Shown here piece by piece: positions 44,027-53,590 of a stretch of DNA of 64,000 nucleotides. The position numbers and the translations under genes are program-made. The notes beneath the pieces are model-generated. The model saw nothing but the letters and a program-made list of their open reading frames with translations. It was not told where the DNA came from and ran no database searches. The DNA comes from Pseudomonas paracarnis (GTDB lineage: Bacteria > Pseudomonadota > Gammaproteobacteria > Pseudomonadales > Pseudomonadaceae): NCBI RefSeq assembly GCF_904063055.1, contig NZ_CAJFCN010000013.1:62001-126000 (forward strand). The letters are read 5' to 3'. Position 1 is the stretch's first letter. Each line of letters starts with the position of its first letter.

Positions 44027-46077
44027 GTGCTCAAGATTTCCTGGTTGAACTGGGCACCGAAGAGCTGCCACCCAAGGCCCTCAATACCCTGGCCGATGCA
44101 TTCCTGGCCGGTATCGAAAAAGGCCTGCAGACCGCTGGCCTGAAGTTTCAAGCCAAGAAGGTCTACGCCGCGCCGCGCCGCCTGGCTGTGCTGCTGACCG
44201 CGCTGGAAACCCAGCAGCCGGATCGCAGCATCAACCTGGACGGCCCACCGCGCCAGGCGGCTTTCGACGCCGAAGGCAACCCGACCCAGGCGGCCCTTGG
44301 CTTTGCCAAGAAGTGTGGCGTGGAGCTGAGCGAGATCGACCAGAGCGGCCCGAAACTGCGTTTCAGCCAGGTCATCACCGGCAAGCCAACCGCCAGCCTG
44401 TTGCCGACCATCGTTGAAGATTCCCTGAACGACCTGCCTATCCCCAAGCGCATGCGCTGGGGTGCGCGCAAGGAAGAGTTCGTGCGCCCAACCCAATGGC
44501 TGGTGATGCTGCTCGGTGACCAGGTCATCGATTGCACCATCCTCGCCCAGAAGGCCGGTCGTGACTCCCGTGGTCACCGCTTCCATCATCCAGAAAGCGT
44601 GCGCATCACTTCGCCGGCCAACTACCTCAACGACCTGCGCGCTGCTTACGTGCTGGCCGACGCCAATGAGCGTCGCGAGCTGATCAGCAAGCGCACCGAA
44701 GAGCTGGCCCGTCTGCAGGAAGGCACCGCCATCGTGCCGCCAAGCCTGCTCGACGAAGTGACCGCCCTGGTGGAATGGCCGGTGCCGCTGGTGTGCTCGT
44801 TCGAAGAGCGTTTCCTCGACGTGCCGCAAGAAGCCTTGATCACCACCATGCAGGACAACCAGAAGTACTTCTGCCTGCTGGACGTGGACGGTAAGTTGTT
44901 GCCGCGTTTTATCACCGTGGCCAACATCGAAAGCAAAGACCCACAGCAGATCATCGCCGGTAACGAAAAAGTCGTGCGCCCGCGCCTGACCGACGCCGAG
45001 TTCTTCTTCAAGCAAGACAAGAAGCAGAAGCTGGAAGACTTCAACCTGCGCCTGCAAAACGTGGTGTTCCAGGAAAAACTCGGCAGCGTCTACGACAAGG
45101 CCGTGCGTGTTTCCAAGCTGGCGGCCTACATTGCCCCACGTATTGGCGGCGATGCCGCGTGGGCAGCGCGTGCTGGCTTGCTGTCCAAGTGCGACCTGGC
45201 CACCGAGATGGTCGGCGAGTTCCCAGAGATGCAAGGCGTGGCCGGTTACTACTACGCCCTCAACGACGGCGAGCCGGATGATGTCGCCCTGGCCCTGAAC
45301 GAGCAGTACATGCCGCGCGGTGCCGGTGCAGAACTGCCGAGCACCCTGACCGGTGCGGCCGTGGCCATTGCCGACAAGCTGGACACCCTCGTGGGTATCT
45401 TCGGTATCGGCATGCTGCCCACCGGCAGCAAAGACCCGTATGCCCTGCGCCGTGCGGCCTTGGGCGTGCTGCGTATCCTGATCGACAAAAAGCTGGACCT
45501 CGACCTGACCCAGGCCGTGGTATTTGCCGTCGGCCAGTTCGGCACCAAGGTCAAGCAAGCCGGCCTGGCCGAGCAAGTGCTGGAGTTTGTGTTCGATCGC
45601 CTGCGTGCGCGTTATGAAGACGAAGGCGTGGACGTTTCCGTCTACCTGTCGGTACGTGCCCTGCAACCGGGCTCGGCACTGGACTTCGACCAGCGTGTAC
45701 AAGCCGTGCAAGCGTTCCGCAAGCTGCCGGAAGCCGATGCCCTGGCCGCCGTGAACAAGCGCGTGTCGAACCTGTTGAGCAAGGCCGACAACCTCGGCAC
45801 TGCCGAAGTCGACCCGGGCCTGTTTGCCGATGCCAAGGAGTTCTCGCTGAACTCAGCCATCGCCAAGGCCGAGAACGCCGTGAAGCCGCTGATCGCTGAG
45901 CGTAACTACGCTGAAGCGTTGGCGCGCCTGGCGTCCTTGCGTGAGCCGGTGGATGCGTTCTTCGAAGCGGTGATGATCAATGCCGATGATGCTGGCGTGC
46001 GCAAAAACCGCTACGCCATGCTGGCGCGCCTGCGTGGCTTGTTCATCAATATCGCCGACATCTCCGTACTGGGCTGA
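44023..46077 (+). CDS. glyS: Glycyl-tRNA synthetase beta chain
   Basis: A 684-residue subunit that binds tRNA-Gly, with an N-terminal B-domain-like region, an HD-like domain and a C-terminal anticodon-binding domain (DALR-like). It pairs with GlyQ in an alpha2beta2 enzyme. Full length compares with about 690 residues in E. coli. ATG 44023 overlaps the glyQ stop. The gmhB start lies 5 bases after its stop codon. Confidence 0.97.
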
Positions 46078-46082
46078 TCATA

Positions 46083-46616
46083 TTGAAACTGCTGATTCTC
46101 GATCGGGACGGGGTGATCAACTACGACTCCGACGCTTACATCAAGTCGGTGGAGGAGTGGATCCCGCTGCCCGGTTCGATCGAGGCCATCGCGCAGTTGA
46201 GCAAAGCCGGCTGGACGGTGGCCATCGCCACCAACCAGTCCGGCATCGCCCGCGGTTACTACGACATCGCGACCCTGGAGGCCATGCACGCGCGTTTGCG
46301 CGCGTTAGTGGCAGAGCAGGGCGGCGAGGTGGGGCTGGTGGTCTACTGCCCCCACGGGCCGGACGAAGGCTGCGATTGCCGCAAGCCCAAGCCTGGCATG
46401 TTGAAAATTATTGCAGAACATTACAAGGTGCCCTTGGCTGGGATATGGTTCGTCGGGGACAGCCTCGGTGACCTGGAGGCGGCCAAAGCCGTCGACTCTC
46501 AGCCAGTTTTGGTTAAAACCGGAAAAGGCGAAAAGACCCAGGCTAAAAACCTGCCGGTAGGCACCTTGATTTTTGACGATCTGGCGGCCGTTGCCGCAGA
46601 ACTTATCAACAACTAG
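46083..46616 (+). CDS. gmhB: D-glycero-beta-D-manno-heptose 1,7-bisphosphate 7-phosphatase
   Basis: A 177-residue HAD phosphatase of the heptose pathway for lipopolysaccharide core. Motif I is LDRDGVINYDS with D7 and D9. The zinc-loop cysteines lie in YCPHGPDEGCDCRKPKPGM, and FVGDSLGDLEA is motif IV. It has to start at TTG 46083, since the next in-frame ATG lies past motif I. It is only 5 bases from the glyS stop, so translation probably depends on coupling to glyS. Confidence 0.93.
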   Translation: MKLLILDRDGVINYDSDAYIKSVEEWIPLPGSIEAIAQLSKAGWTVAIATNQSGIARGYYDIATLEAMHARLRALVAEQGGEVGLVVYCPHGPDEGCDCRKPKPGMLKIIAEHYKVPLAGIWFVGDSLGDLEAAKAVDSQPVLVKTGKGEKTQAKNLPVGTLIFDDLAAVAAELINN

Positions 46617-46698
46617 CCGCCCTCGACTTCCTGACCAAGGACTGTTCGGGAGTGCGCTTTTAGCAGGCGGGCCGTGTCCCGCAACGGTAAATGCCGCC

Positions 46699-47469
46699 AT
46701 GTCGATCTTGCAGGCCATCAGAACCTTTTTCTTTTACCTGCTGCTGGGCACCAGTTCGTTTCTCTGGTGCACCCTGAGCTTTTTTATTGCACCGTTCCTT
46801 CCCTTCAAGGCGCGCTATCGCTTTATCAACGTCTACTGGTGCCGCTGCGCGTTGTGGCTGAGCAAGGTGTTCCTGAATATTCGTTTCGAGGTCAAGGGCG
46901 CTGAAAACGTTCCTGATCAACCGTGCGTGATTCTCTCGAACCATCAGAGCACCTGGGAGACGTTCTTCCTCTCGGCGTATTTCTCGCCGTTGAGCCAGGT
47001 GCTCAAGCGCGAGCTTCTGTATGTGCCATTCTTCGGCTGGGCCATGGCCATGTTGCGTCCGATCGCCATCGACCGGGACAACCCCAAGGCTGCGCTCAAG
47101 CATGTCGCGAAGAAGGGCGATGAGTTGCTCAAGGACGGCGTCTGGGTGCTGATCTTTCCCGAGGGCACGCGGGTGCCCTACGGCACCGTGGGTAAGTTCT
47201 CACGGGGTGGTACCGCCCTGGCGGTCAACGCCAACCTGCCTGTGCTGCCAATTGCGCATAACGCCGGCAAGTTCTGGCCCAAGACTGGCTGGGCTAAACG
47301 CCCAGGCACTATCACCGTAGTGATCGGCGAACCGATGTACGCAGAAGGCGAAGGACCACGTGCCATCGCCGCCCTGAACGACCGCGCTGCGGCGTGGAAT
47401 GAGGCGCAGCAACGGGCCATGGGCTCCCTGCCTCCGGAACCGGTGGTGGTGGAGACGCCGGCCGTTTGA
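46699..47469 (+). CDS. plsC: 1-acyl-sn-glycerol-3-phosphate acyltransferase
   Basis: A 256-residue membrane acyltransferase that makes phosphatidic acid. The catalytic HX4E motif is H82-QSTW-E87 (SNHQSTWETF), and FPEGTRVPYG is the glycerophosphate-binding motif. An N-terminal hydrophobic segment covers about residues 8-35. I start at ATG 46699; the frame is open upstream but has no homology there. Pseudomonas has several PlsC homologues; this one corresponds to the origin-proximal lptA (PA0005) position. Confidence 0.9.
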   Translation: MSILQAIRTFFFYLLLGTSSFLWCTLSFFIAPFLPFKARYRFINVYWCRCALWLSKVFLNIRFEVKGAENVPDQPCVILSNHQSTWETFFLSAYFSPLSQVLKRELLYVPFFGWAMAMLRPIAIDRDNPKAALKHVAKKGDELLKDGVWVLIFPEGTRVPYGTVGKFSRGGTALAVNANLPVLPIAHNAGKFWPKTGWAKRPGTITVVIGEPMYAEGEGPRAIAALNDRAAAWNEAQQRAMGSLPPEPVVVETPAV

Positions 47470-47474
47470 GCATC

Positions 47475-47483
47475 TGTGGATAA
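47475..47483 (-). promoter_or_regulatory. DnaA box after plsC
   Basis: Perfect 9-base DnaA box (TTATCCACA on the minus strand) directly after the plsC stop codon, in an AT-rich 181-base gap that also holds the kinase terminator. Confidence 0.6.
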
Positions 47484-47596
47484 CCTGTGTACGCTTTGTT
47501 GGCGAATTGGCTTTTTTGCTTCATAACAAGCTGATTTACTTACATATTTCTGAAGCTCATAAAATTCAGAAAAACGTGCATAAGTTTTTTCTTCAT

Positions 47597-47626
47597 AAAA
47601 AAACCGGTCCTTGTGACCGGTTTTTT
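47597..47626. terminator. Bidirectional Rho-independent terminator
   Basis: Stem AACCGGTC / GACCGGTT with a five-base loop, an A-run on the left and a T-run on the right. It serves plsC (rightward) and the CHASE2 kinase gene (leftward). Confidence 0.92.
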
Positions 47627-47650
47627 ATGCACAGCAGAAAAGCCGCTTTT

Positions 47651-49960
47651 TCAGTCCTCCAATAACGGCAGCAGCAGGATAAACGTCGAGCCCTTGCCCA
47701 GCTCACTTTCACACACGATGCGCCCACCGTGCCGCTCCAACACTGCTTTAACCATGGTCAGCCCCAGTCCAAGCCCCTCACTGCCTTGAGCCGAATCGAA
47801 ACGTCGGTATTGGTTAAACAACTCCGGCAGATCCTCAGGCGCAATCCCCGGTCCCTGGTCGCTTATCCTGCATTCCAACCAACCTTGCGCACTGCCATGC
47901 CTCAACCTGACGGTGGTACCGGATGGGGAGTATTTGATCGCGTTCTCCAGCACATTGAACAACGCCCGGGTGAGCAGCGATTGGTCGGCGTAGACCATGG
48001 CCTCGTCCGCCTCATCCAGGTCGTGAACCAAATGGATGCCCTTCAACTGCGCAATCACCGCCACTTGATCAAAGGCGTCCATCACCAGCATGGCAAACAG
48101 GGTGGGCTGGAACTGGTAACCGTCCGCTTCAGCCTTGGCCAATTGCACAAAGGATTCAGTCAGGCTCAAGGCCCGCCGCACCTGCTGTTCGATCTGGGTA
48201 AACACCGGGGACTCCCCGTTGTGCACGTCCAACAGGGCAAGGATCGCTGAGTGCGGTGCACGCAGGTCGTGGGAAAGGAAACGCAGCATCGTCTCGCGGT
48301 GCTGCTGGGCTTCACGCTCCTTGCTCAGGTCCGTGAGGCTCAACAACCAGCCGAGGGCGAAATCCCCTTCGGCAGGCAGCAAAGGGGCTAGCTCCATGCG
48401 CAAACTGCGTTGGTGGATATCGCGAAACTCGACCAGTTCCAGTGCCGATAGGGCAGGGCGTACACCATTGTGCAGCGGGGGATAGCCTAGATCGGCGAGC
48501 TGTTCGACGAGGTTTTCGCCGACCAGGTCATTGCCGAATACTTCACGGGCCACGCGGTTGGCCAACAGGATGCTGCCCTGAGGGTCGGTGATCAGCGTTG
48601 CTACCGGCAGGCACTCCAGCCCGTCAGCCATAAAGCGCCGCGTATCGCGTGTACGACTGACGGCTTGTTCAAGGGCAAAGATCCGCCCTTGCAGCACATC
48701 GCCCTTACTGGCGGGCGCGCGACGACGTTCCGGAAGCACCTTGGGTTCGTTATCCAGACGTGCCAGTTCCCAGCCAAAGTAGGCGAGAATTACGCTCAGA
48801 CGTCGCCAATTCCAGATCAGGTAACTCAGCAACAAACCGATCAGGCATGCTGCGGGGCTCCACCAGTGGCCCAGGCGCAATAAGCCCCATGAGCCCAGCA
48901 AAGCCACGGCCATGCACGCCAAGGTCATCCACAGGGCGTAACGGGGGCGCACAAGCAGAAGGCCCAGCAGCAGGGCCACCAGGGACGTTGCTAGCAACGC
49001 CGCGAACCAGCCGGGCAGATCGACGATGCTGCGACCCTGCAATAAACCATTCAGTACTTCAGCCTGGATCTCAACCCCCGCAGTGGTGCCCACGGTGGAA
49101 GAGAGCGGCGTCACGAAACGATCGGCCATGCCATAGGCTGAGGCGCCGATCAGAACCAGGCGACCCCGCAGCGACTCGGGAGCTACCTCGCCGCGTAGTA
49201 CGCTGACGTAGGACAGACTGGGAAAATGGTCTGGTTCCGAAGTGAACGGCACACGAATCTCATGTTCCTGATGCCAGTGCCCTCCAGTAGGCTCTTGTGG
49301 CAGGCCCGGCATCGTCTCGGCATGCTCGCTCATGGCGAACGCCAGCCACGCCAACTGAGGAAGCGTGCTCCCCGGCGGGCCTTCACGTAGATACACGCTG
49401 CGCACCACACCGTCGTTGTCCGCTTCGACGTTGATGTGACCGACACCCTTGGCGCACTTGAGCAGTGGCGACAACGGCGCTATGGGAGCCTTGGGGCTGA
49501 CGCTGCTGTCTCCGGCGATGGGCAGCAATACATTGCCGGCTTTGCATACGGCATCGGCCAGGCGCTGCTCGTCATTACTGTGGTCGGTCTCACTGAAGAT
49601 CACATCCAACAAAATGCCCGCCGGCTGTGCGGCGTTCACGCGTTCAATCAGCTCGGCATGTACGCTGCGCGGCCAGGGCCATGGGCCAAGTGCTTCCAGG
49701 CTGGGTGCGTCGATGGTCACCAGGACGATGCGTGGATCTACCGGCAAGGGCGTGAGGCGGCGCAGGCTGTCATAGAGCGGATTATTGAGCGCTAAGCCAG
49801 CGCTCAAGGATAAGTAGGCCGTAAAGGGCAGGAGTACCAAACCGATCAGCAGCCATTCACGAACCAACCCATGGAACAAAAGCTGGGCCTGGGTAGGTTG
49901 GCGTTTCTCGGTTTTGCGCCAGAGCTTCACAGGGCTAGCGCCATGAGGGGGCCAAGGCAT
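47651..49960 (-). CDS. CHASE2-domain sensor histidine kinase
   Basis: A 769-residue membrane kinase. Order of parts: a first membrane segment (about 35-55), an extracytoplasmic CHASE2 sensor domain (about 65-310), three membrane helices (about 317-336, 343-362, 368-386), a PAS-like domain (about 440-545), HisKA with the phospho-acceptor H564 in FLSHDLRAPHS, and a HATPase domain ending in GLGLTMVKAVLERHGG. The signal is unknown. The ATG 49960 has a poor ribosome binding site; GTG 49930 is an alternative. It is divergent from the response regulator gene, its evident partner. As I recall, P. aeruginosa has nothing between plsC and gyrB, so this is a lineage-specific insertion. Confidence 0.88.
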   Translation of the reverse strand: MPWPPHGASPVKLWRKTEKRQPTQAQLLFHGLVREWLLIGLVLLPFTAYLSLSAGLALNNPLYDSLRRLTPLPVDPRIVLVTIDAPSLEALGPWPWPRSVHAELIERVNAAQPAGILLDVIFSETDHSNDEQRLADAVCKAGNVLLPIAGDSSVSPKAPIAPLSPLLKCAKGVGHINVEADNDGVVRSVYLREGPPGSTLPQLAWLAFAMSEHAETMPGLPQEPTGGHWHQEHEIRVPFTSEPDHFPSLSYVSVLRGEVAPESLRGRLVLIGASAYGMADRFVTPLSSTVGTTAGVEIQAEVLNGLLQGRSIVDLPGWFAALLATSLVALLLGLLLVRPRYALWMTLACMAVALLGSWGLLRLGHWWSPAACLIGLLLSYLIWNWRRLSVILAYFGWELARLDNEPKVLPERRRAPASKGDVLQGRIFALEQAVSRTRDTRRFMADGLECLPVATLITDPQGSILLANRVAREVFGNDLVGENLVEQLADLGYPPLHNGVRPALSALELVEFRDIHQRSLRMELAPLLPAEGDFALGWLLSLTDLSKEREAQQHRETMLRFLSHDLRAPHSAILALLDVHNGESPVFTQIEQQVRRALSLTESFVQLAKAEADGYQFQPTLFAMLVMDAFDQVAVIAQLKGIHLVHDLDEADEAMVYADQSLLTRALFNVLENAIKYSPSGTTVRLRHGSAQGWLECRISDQGPGIAPEDLPELFNQYRRFDSAQGSEGLGLGLTMVKAVLERHGGRIVCESELGKGSTFILLLPLLED

Positions 49961-50340
49961 TGATGGTCGTTAAGTAAAGATGTCATAAGCCCAGGATCCC
50001 TCTCCATGGGGTTGCGATGAAGTGCATGCGGTGTTCTGAAACCAGTGAAGCTTATTTCGGTCTCATTGGAGGACTTCCCACGACCGCGCAATGAACGATA
50101 CCGCACATTGGAGCGGGCATAACGCCCCGGCGAGGCGATCACACCGACGCTTTTACGGAACGACAGGAGCCGGTATCTTCTTTGAGGATCGTAGTGGATT
50201 GAGTTTACGGCGCTTTCAGCGTATCGAGAGATCCAGGCACTGTAGAATCCGTCCATAATTATTCAGATTCATAGGCCGGCATTTGTACAGCATGTGCCCC
50301 CCATTCAAGCTCTCGTATTTTTGTAGGAAGGACCCCGCCC
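49961..50340. other. 380-base gap between divergent kinase and regulator genes
   Basis: This gap holds the start regions of both divergent genes. The regulator has a strong GTAGGAAGGA ribosome binding site just before 50341, and an AT-rich stretch (ATAATTATTCAG, about 50256-50268) may be part of its promoter. I saw no long palindrome, repeat or convincing small gene. Open frames through it lack a plausible start signal. Confidence 0.5.
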
Positions 50341-51063
50341 ATGCGTGTCGCAATACTGGATGACGAACCCGCAGAGTTGCGACGGGTGGAACAGACACTG
50401 CGACAGATTCCCGGTCCGGCTGAACAGCCCTGGTCCCTGCATTTTTTTGAACGTGGCGAAGACCTGCTACGCCAGCTACGCCGGGAAACCTTTGACCTGC
50501 TGATCCTCGACTGGCAACTGCCGGATATCTCCGGGATCGCGTTATTGCGCTGGACCCGCGAGCACATGGAGTCGCCTCCCGCCGTTATCATGCTCACCAG
50601 TCGCGATGCCGAAAGCGATATCGTGACGGCGTTGAACAGCGGGGCGGATGATTATGTCAGCAAGCCGTTTCGGCCCAACGAACTCAAAGCCCGAGTCAGC
50701 GCCGTGCTGCGGCGCCACGGTTTGCAAAAGTCGGCTACCCAGGAAGTGCAGAGCTTTAACGATCTGACGTTCGACGATGCCGAACTGACCGTCACCCGAG
50801 CGGGCAAGCCCATTAACCTGACAGAACGGGAATACCGTTTGGCAAGTTGTCTATTTGCCAACCTGGCCCGACCGTTGTCTCGCGAGTACCTGTATGAGCG
50901 GTTCTGGAGCCACGAAGAAATGGTGTCGTCGCGGCCGTTGGACACGCATATCTACCGCCTGCGCAACAAGCTAGGGCTGACCGCGGATCGCGGTTGGCAG
51001 CTGTTGACGATCTATGGGTACGGGTATCGGTTGGAGAGTGTGACACCCGCTGTGGAAAGTTAA
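50341..51063 (+). CDS. OmpR-family response regulator
   Basis: A 240-residue regulator with a receiver domain (about 1-120) and a winged-helix DNA-binding domain. The acid pocket is D7-D8, the phosphorylated residue D57 in LILDWQLPD, and the conserved lysine K108 in YVSKPF. The winged helix shows DTHIYRLRNKLG and YGYGYRLE. It is divergent from the CHASE2 kinase. No target genes are evident in the window. A parS-like site and a terminator follow it. Confidence 0.93.
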   Translation: MRVAILDDEPAELRRVEQTLRQIPGPAEQPWSLHFFERGEDLLRQLRRETFDLLILDWQLPDISGIALLRWTREHMESPPAVIMLTSRDAESDIVTALNSGADDYVSKPFRPNELKARVSAVLRRHGLQKSATQEVQSFNDLTFDDAELTVTRAGKPINLTEREYRLASCLFANLARPLSREYLYERFWSHEEMVSSRPLDTHIYRLRNKLGLTADRGWQLLTIYGYGYRLESVTPAVES

Positions 51064-51072
51064 ACAGCCTGA

Positions 51073-51088
51073 TGTTCCACGTGGAGCA
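51073..51088. other. parS centromere site (one mismatch)
   Basis: TGTTCCACGTGGAGCA matches the Pseudomonas parS palindrome TGTTCCACGTGGAACA with one change. It lies 10 bases after the regulator stop codon, about 6.5 kb from oriC. ParB should bind it for chromosome segregation. Confidence 0.8.
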
Positions 51089-51115
51089 TTTAAAAAATGC
51101 GCGACTACGAACCAA

Positions 51116-51153
51116 CAAAAAAGGCCAACGCTAAGCGTTGGCCTTTTCTTTTT
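51116..51153. terminator. Bidirectional Rho-independent terminator
   Basis: Stem GGCCAACGC / GCGTTGGCC with a three-base loop, with an A-run before and a T-rich run after. It separates the response regulator gene from gyrB, which converge here. Confidence 0.93.
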
Positions 51154-51168
51154 AGCAGATGTTCCTGA

Positions 51169-53586
51169 TCAGAAGTCCAGGTTAGACACCGCCAAAGCAT
51201 TGCTCTCGATGAAGTCACGACGAGGCTCGACCGCATCACCCATCAGGGTGTTGAAGATCTGGTCGGCGCCAATGGCGTCTTCGATGGTCACGCGCAGCAT
51301 GCGACGTTGAGCAGGGTCCATGGTGGTTTCCCACAGCTGATCCGGGTTCATCTCGCCCAGACCTTTATAGCGCTGGATGGTATGACGCTTGGTGCTTTCC
51401 GCCATCAACCAGTCCAAGGCTTCCTTGAACTCCTTGACCTGCTTCTTGCGTTCGCCACGCTGAATGTAAGCACCGTCGTCCAGCAGGGTGCTCAATTGCG
51501 CGCCGAGGGTAACCACGGTCTTGTAGTCGTTGCTACCGAAGAAGTCGCGGTTGAAGGTGACGTAATTGGACAGGCCGTGGGAAATCAGTTCGACCTCTGG
51601 CAGCCATACGTTACGTTCACGGTCCTCACGTAGGCTGGCTTTGTACACCAGGCCAGACTTCTCCACAGTACGCAGGCGCACTTCGTATTGGGCCAGCCAA
51701 TCCTGCATGGCGGCGTGATCGCCCAACTGCTCCAGGCTCACGGCCGGCAGGTAGATAAAGTGCTCGGTCAGCTCCTGAGGGTACAGGCGCGACAAACGCT
51801 TGAGTGTCTTCATGACCATACGGAAGTCGTTGACCAGTCGCTCCAGCGACTCACCGGAGATACCCGGCGCTTCGTCATTCAAGTGCAGGCTGGCATCTTC
51901 CAGGGCCGACTGCGTCATGTACTCTTCCATGGCGTCGTCGTCTTTGATGTATTGCTCTTGCTTGCCCTTTTTCACTTTGTACAACGGCGGCTGGGCGATG
52001 TAGATGTAGCCACGCTCGATCAGCTCCGGCAACTGACGGAAGAAGAAGGTCAGCAGCAGGGTGCGGATGTGCGAACCGTCGACGTCAGCATCGGTCATGA
52101 TGATGATGTTGTGGTAGCGCAGCTTGTCGATATTGTACTCATCGCGGCCAATACCGCAGCCCAACGCCGTGATCAAGGTGCCGACTTCCTGGGAGGAAAT
52201 CATCTTGTCGAAGCGGGCCTTCTCAACGTTAAGGATCTTACCCTTCAACGGCAGGATGGCCTGGGTGCGACGGTTACGACCCTGCTTGGCGGAACCGCCA
52301 GCAGAGTCACCTTCCACCAGGTACAGTTCGGAGAGGGCAGGGTCCTTCTCCTGGCAGTCAGCCAGTTTGCCTGGCAGGCCGGCGATATCCAGCGCGCCTT
52401 TGCGGCGGGTCATTTCACGGGCCTTCCGCGCGGCTTCACGGGCGCGTGCAGCGTCGATCATCTTGCCGACAACCAGCTTGGCTTCGTTCGGGTTTTCCAA
52501 CAGGAAGTCGGAGAAGTACTTACCCATTTCCTGTTCAACCGCAGTCTTCACTTCGGAAGACACCAGCTTGTCTTTGGTCTGGGAGCTGAACTTCGGATCC
52601 GGTACCTTGACCGAGATGATCGCCGTCAGGCCTTCACGGGCATCGTCACCGGTGGTGGCGACTTTATGTTTCTTCGCCAAGCCTTCCGCTTCGATGTAGG
52701 TGTTCAGGTTACGCGTCAGCGCAGAACGGAAACCCACCAGGTGAGTACCGCCATCGCGTTGTGGAATGTTGTTGGTGAAGCACAACAGGTTCTCGTTGAA
52801 GCTGTCGTTCCACTGCAGGGCGATTTCCACGCCGATGCCATCTTCACGCTGGATGTTGAAGTGGAACACTTGGTTGACCGCGGTCTTGTTGGTGTTCAGG
52901 TATTCAACGAACGCTCGCAGGCCACCTTCATACTTGAACAGCTCTTCCTTGCCGCTGCGCTCATCCTTGAGGACGATGCCGACACCGGAGTTAAGGAAAG
53001 ACAGTTCGCGAATCCGCTTGGCCAGGATGTCCCAGCTGAAGTGGATGTTTTTGAAGGTTTCTTCCGATGGCTTGAAGTGGATCTGGGTACCGGTGGTTTC
53101 ACTGTCACCGACGATTTTCATCGGCTCCTGTGGTACGCCGTGGACGTAGGTCTGTTCCCAAATCTTGCCGCTACGGCGGACAGTGAGGATCAGTTCTTCG
53201 GACAGGGCGTTCACTACCGACACACCTACACCGTGCAAACCACCGGATACTTTATAGGAGTTGTCGTCGAACTTACCGCCAGCGTGGAGCACGGTCATGA
53301 TGACCTCTGCCGCCGAAACGCCTTCTTCTTTGTGCACGTCTACCGGGATGCCACGACCGTTGTCACGCACGGTGATGGATTCATCCGGGTGGATGATAAT
53401 GCTGATGTCGTCGCAGTGACCGGCTAGAGCTTCGTCGATGGAATTATCGACCACCTCGAACACCATGTGGTGCAGACCGCTACCATCATCGGTGTCGCCA
53501 ATGTACATACCGGGACGTTTGCGTACGGCATCCAAACCTTTCAGCACTTTAATGCTGGTCGAGTCGTACGTGTTTTCTTCGCTCAT
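51169..53586 (-). CDS. gyrB: DNA gyrase subunit B
   Basis: The ATPase subunit of gyrase (805 aa), which introduces negative supercoils. The GHKL ATPase domain has the VVDNSIDEA and DNGRGIPVD motifs, and the TOPRIM region shows LVEGDSAGGSAKQGR and DADVDGSHIRTLLLTFFF. It is the last gene of the dnaA-dnaN-recF-gyrB series, 4 bases after the recF stop codon. Length equals that of other Pseudomonas GyrB proteins. Confidence 0.99.
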   Translation of the reverse strand: MSEENTYDSTSIKVLKGLDAVRKRPGMYIGDTDDGSGLHHMVFEVVDNSIDEALAGHCDDISIIIHPDESITVRDNGRGIPVDVHKEEGVSAAEVIMTVLHAGGKFDDNSYKVSGGLHGVGVSVVNALSEELILTVRRSGKIWEQTYVHGVPQEPMKIVGDSETTGTQIHFKPSEETFKNIHFSWDILAKRIRELSFLNSGVGIVLKDERSGKEELFKYEGGLRAFVEYLNTNKTAVNQVFHFNIQREDGIGVEIALQWNDSFNENLLCFTNNIPQRDGGTHLVGFRSALTRNLNTYIEAEGLAKKHKVATTGDDAREGLTAIISVKVPDPKFSSQTKDKLVSSEVKTAVEQEMGKYFSDFLLENPNEAKLVVGKMIDAARAREAARKAREMTRRKGALDIAGLPGKLADCQEKDPALSELYLVEGDSAGGSAKQGRNRRTQAILPLKGKILNVEKARFDKMISSQEVGTLITALGCGIGRDEYNIDKLRYHNIIIMTDADVDGSHIRTLLLTFFFRQLPELIERGYIYIAQPPLYKVKKGKQEQYIKDDDAMEEYMTQSALEDASLHLNDEAPGISGESLERLVNDFRMVMKTLKRLSRLYPQELTEHFIYLPAVSLEQLGDHAAMQDWLAQYEVRLRTVEKSGLVYKASLREDRERNVWLPEVELISHGLSNYVTFNRDFFGSNDYKTVVTLGAQLSTLLDDGAYIQRGERKKQVKEFKEALDWLMAESTKRHTIQRYKGLGEMNPDQLWETTMDPAQRRMLRVTIEDAIGADQIFNTLMGDAVEPRRDFIESNALAVSNLDF

Positions 53587-53590
53587 GCCT

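Noticed and set aside
49927..50256. Possible 109-residue gene between kinase and regulator genes
   Set aside because: It overlaps the kinase start in another frame, has no ribosome binding site and a composition unlike a protein.
51688..53427. Long open frame (579 codons) opposite gyrB
   Set aside because: Antisense shadow of gyrB; gyrB itself is unambiguous.
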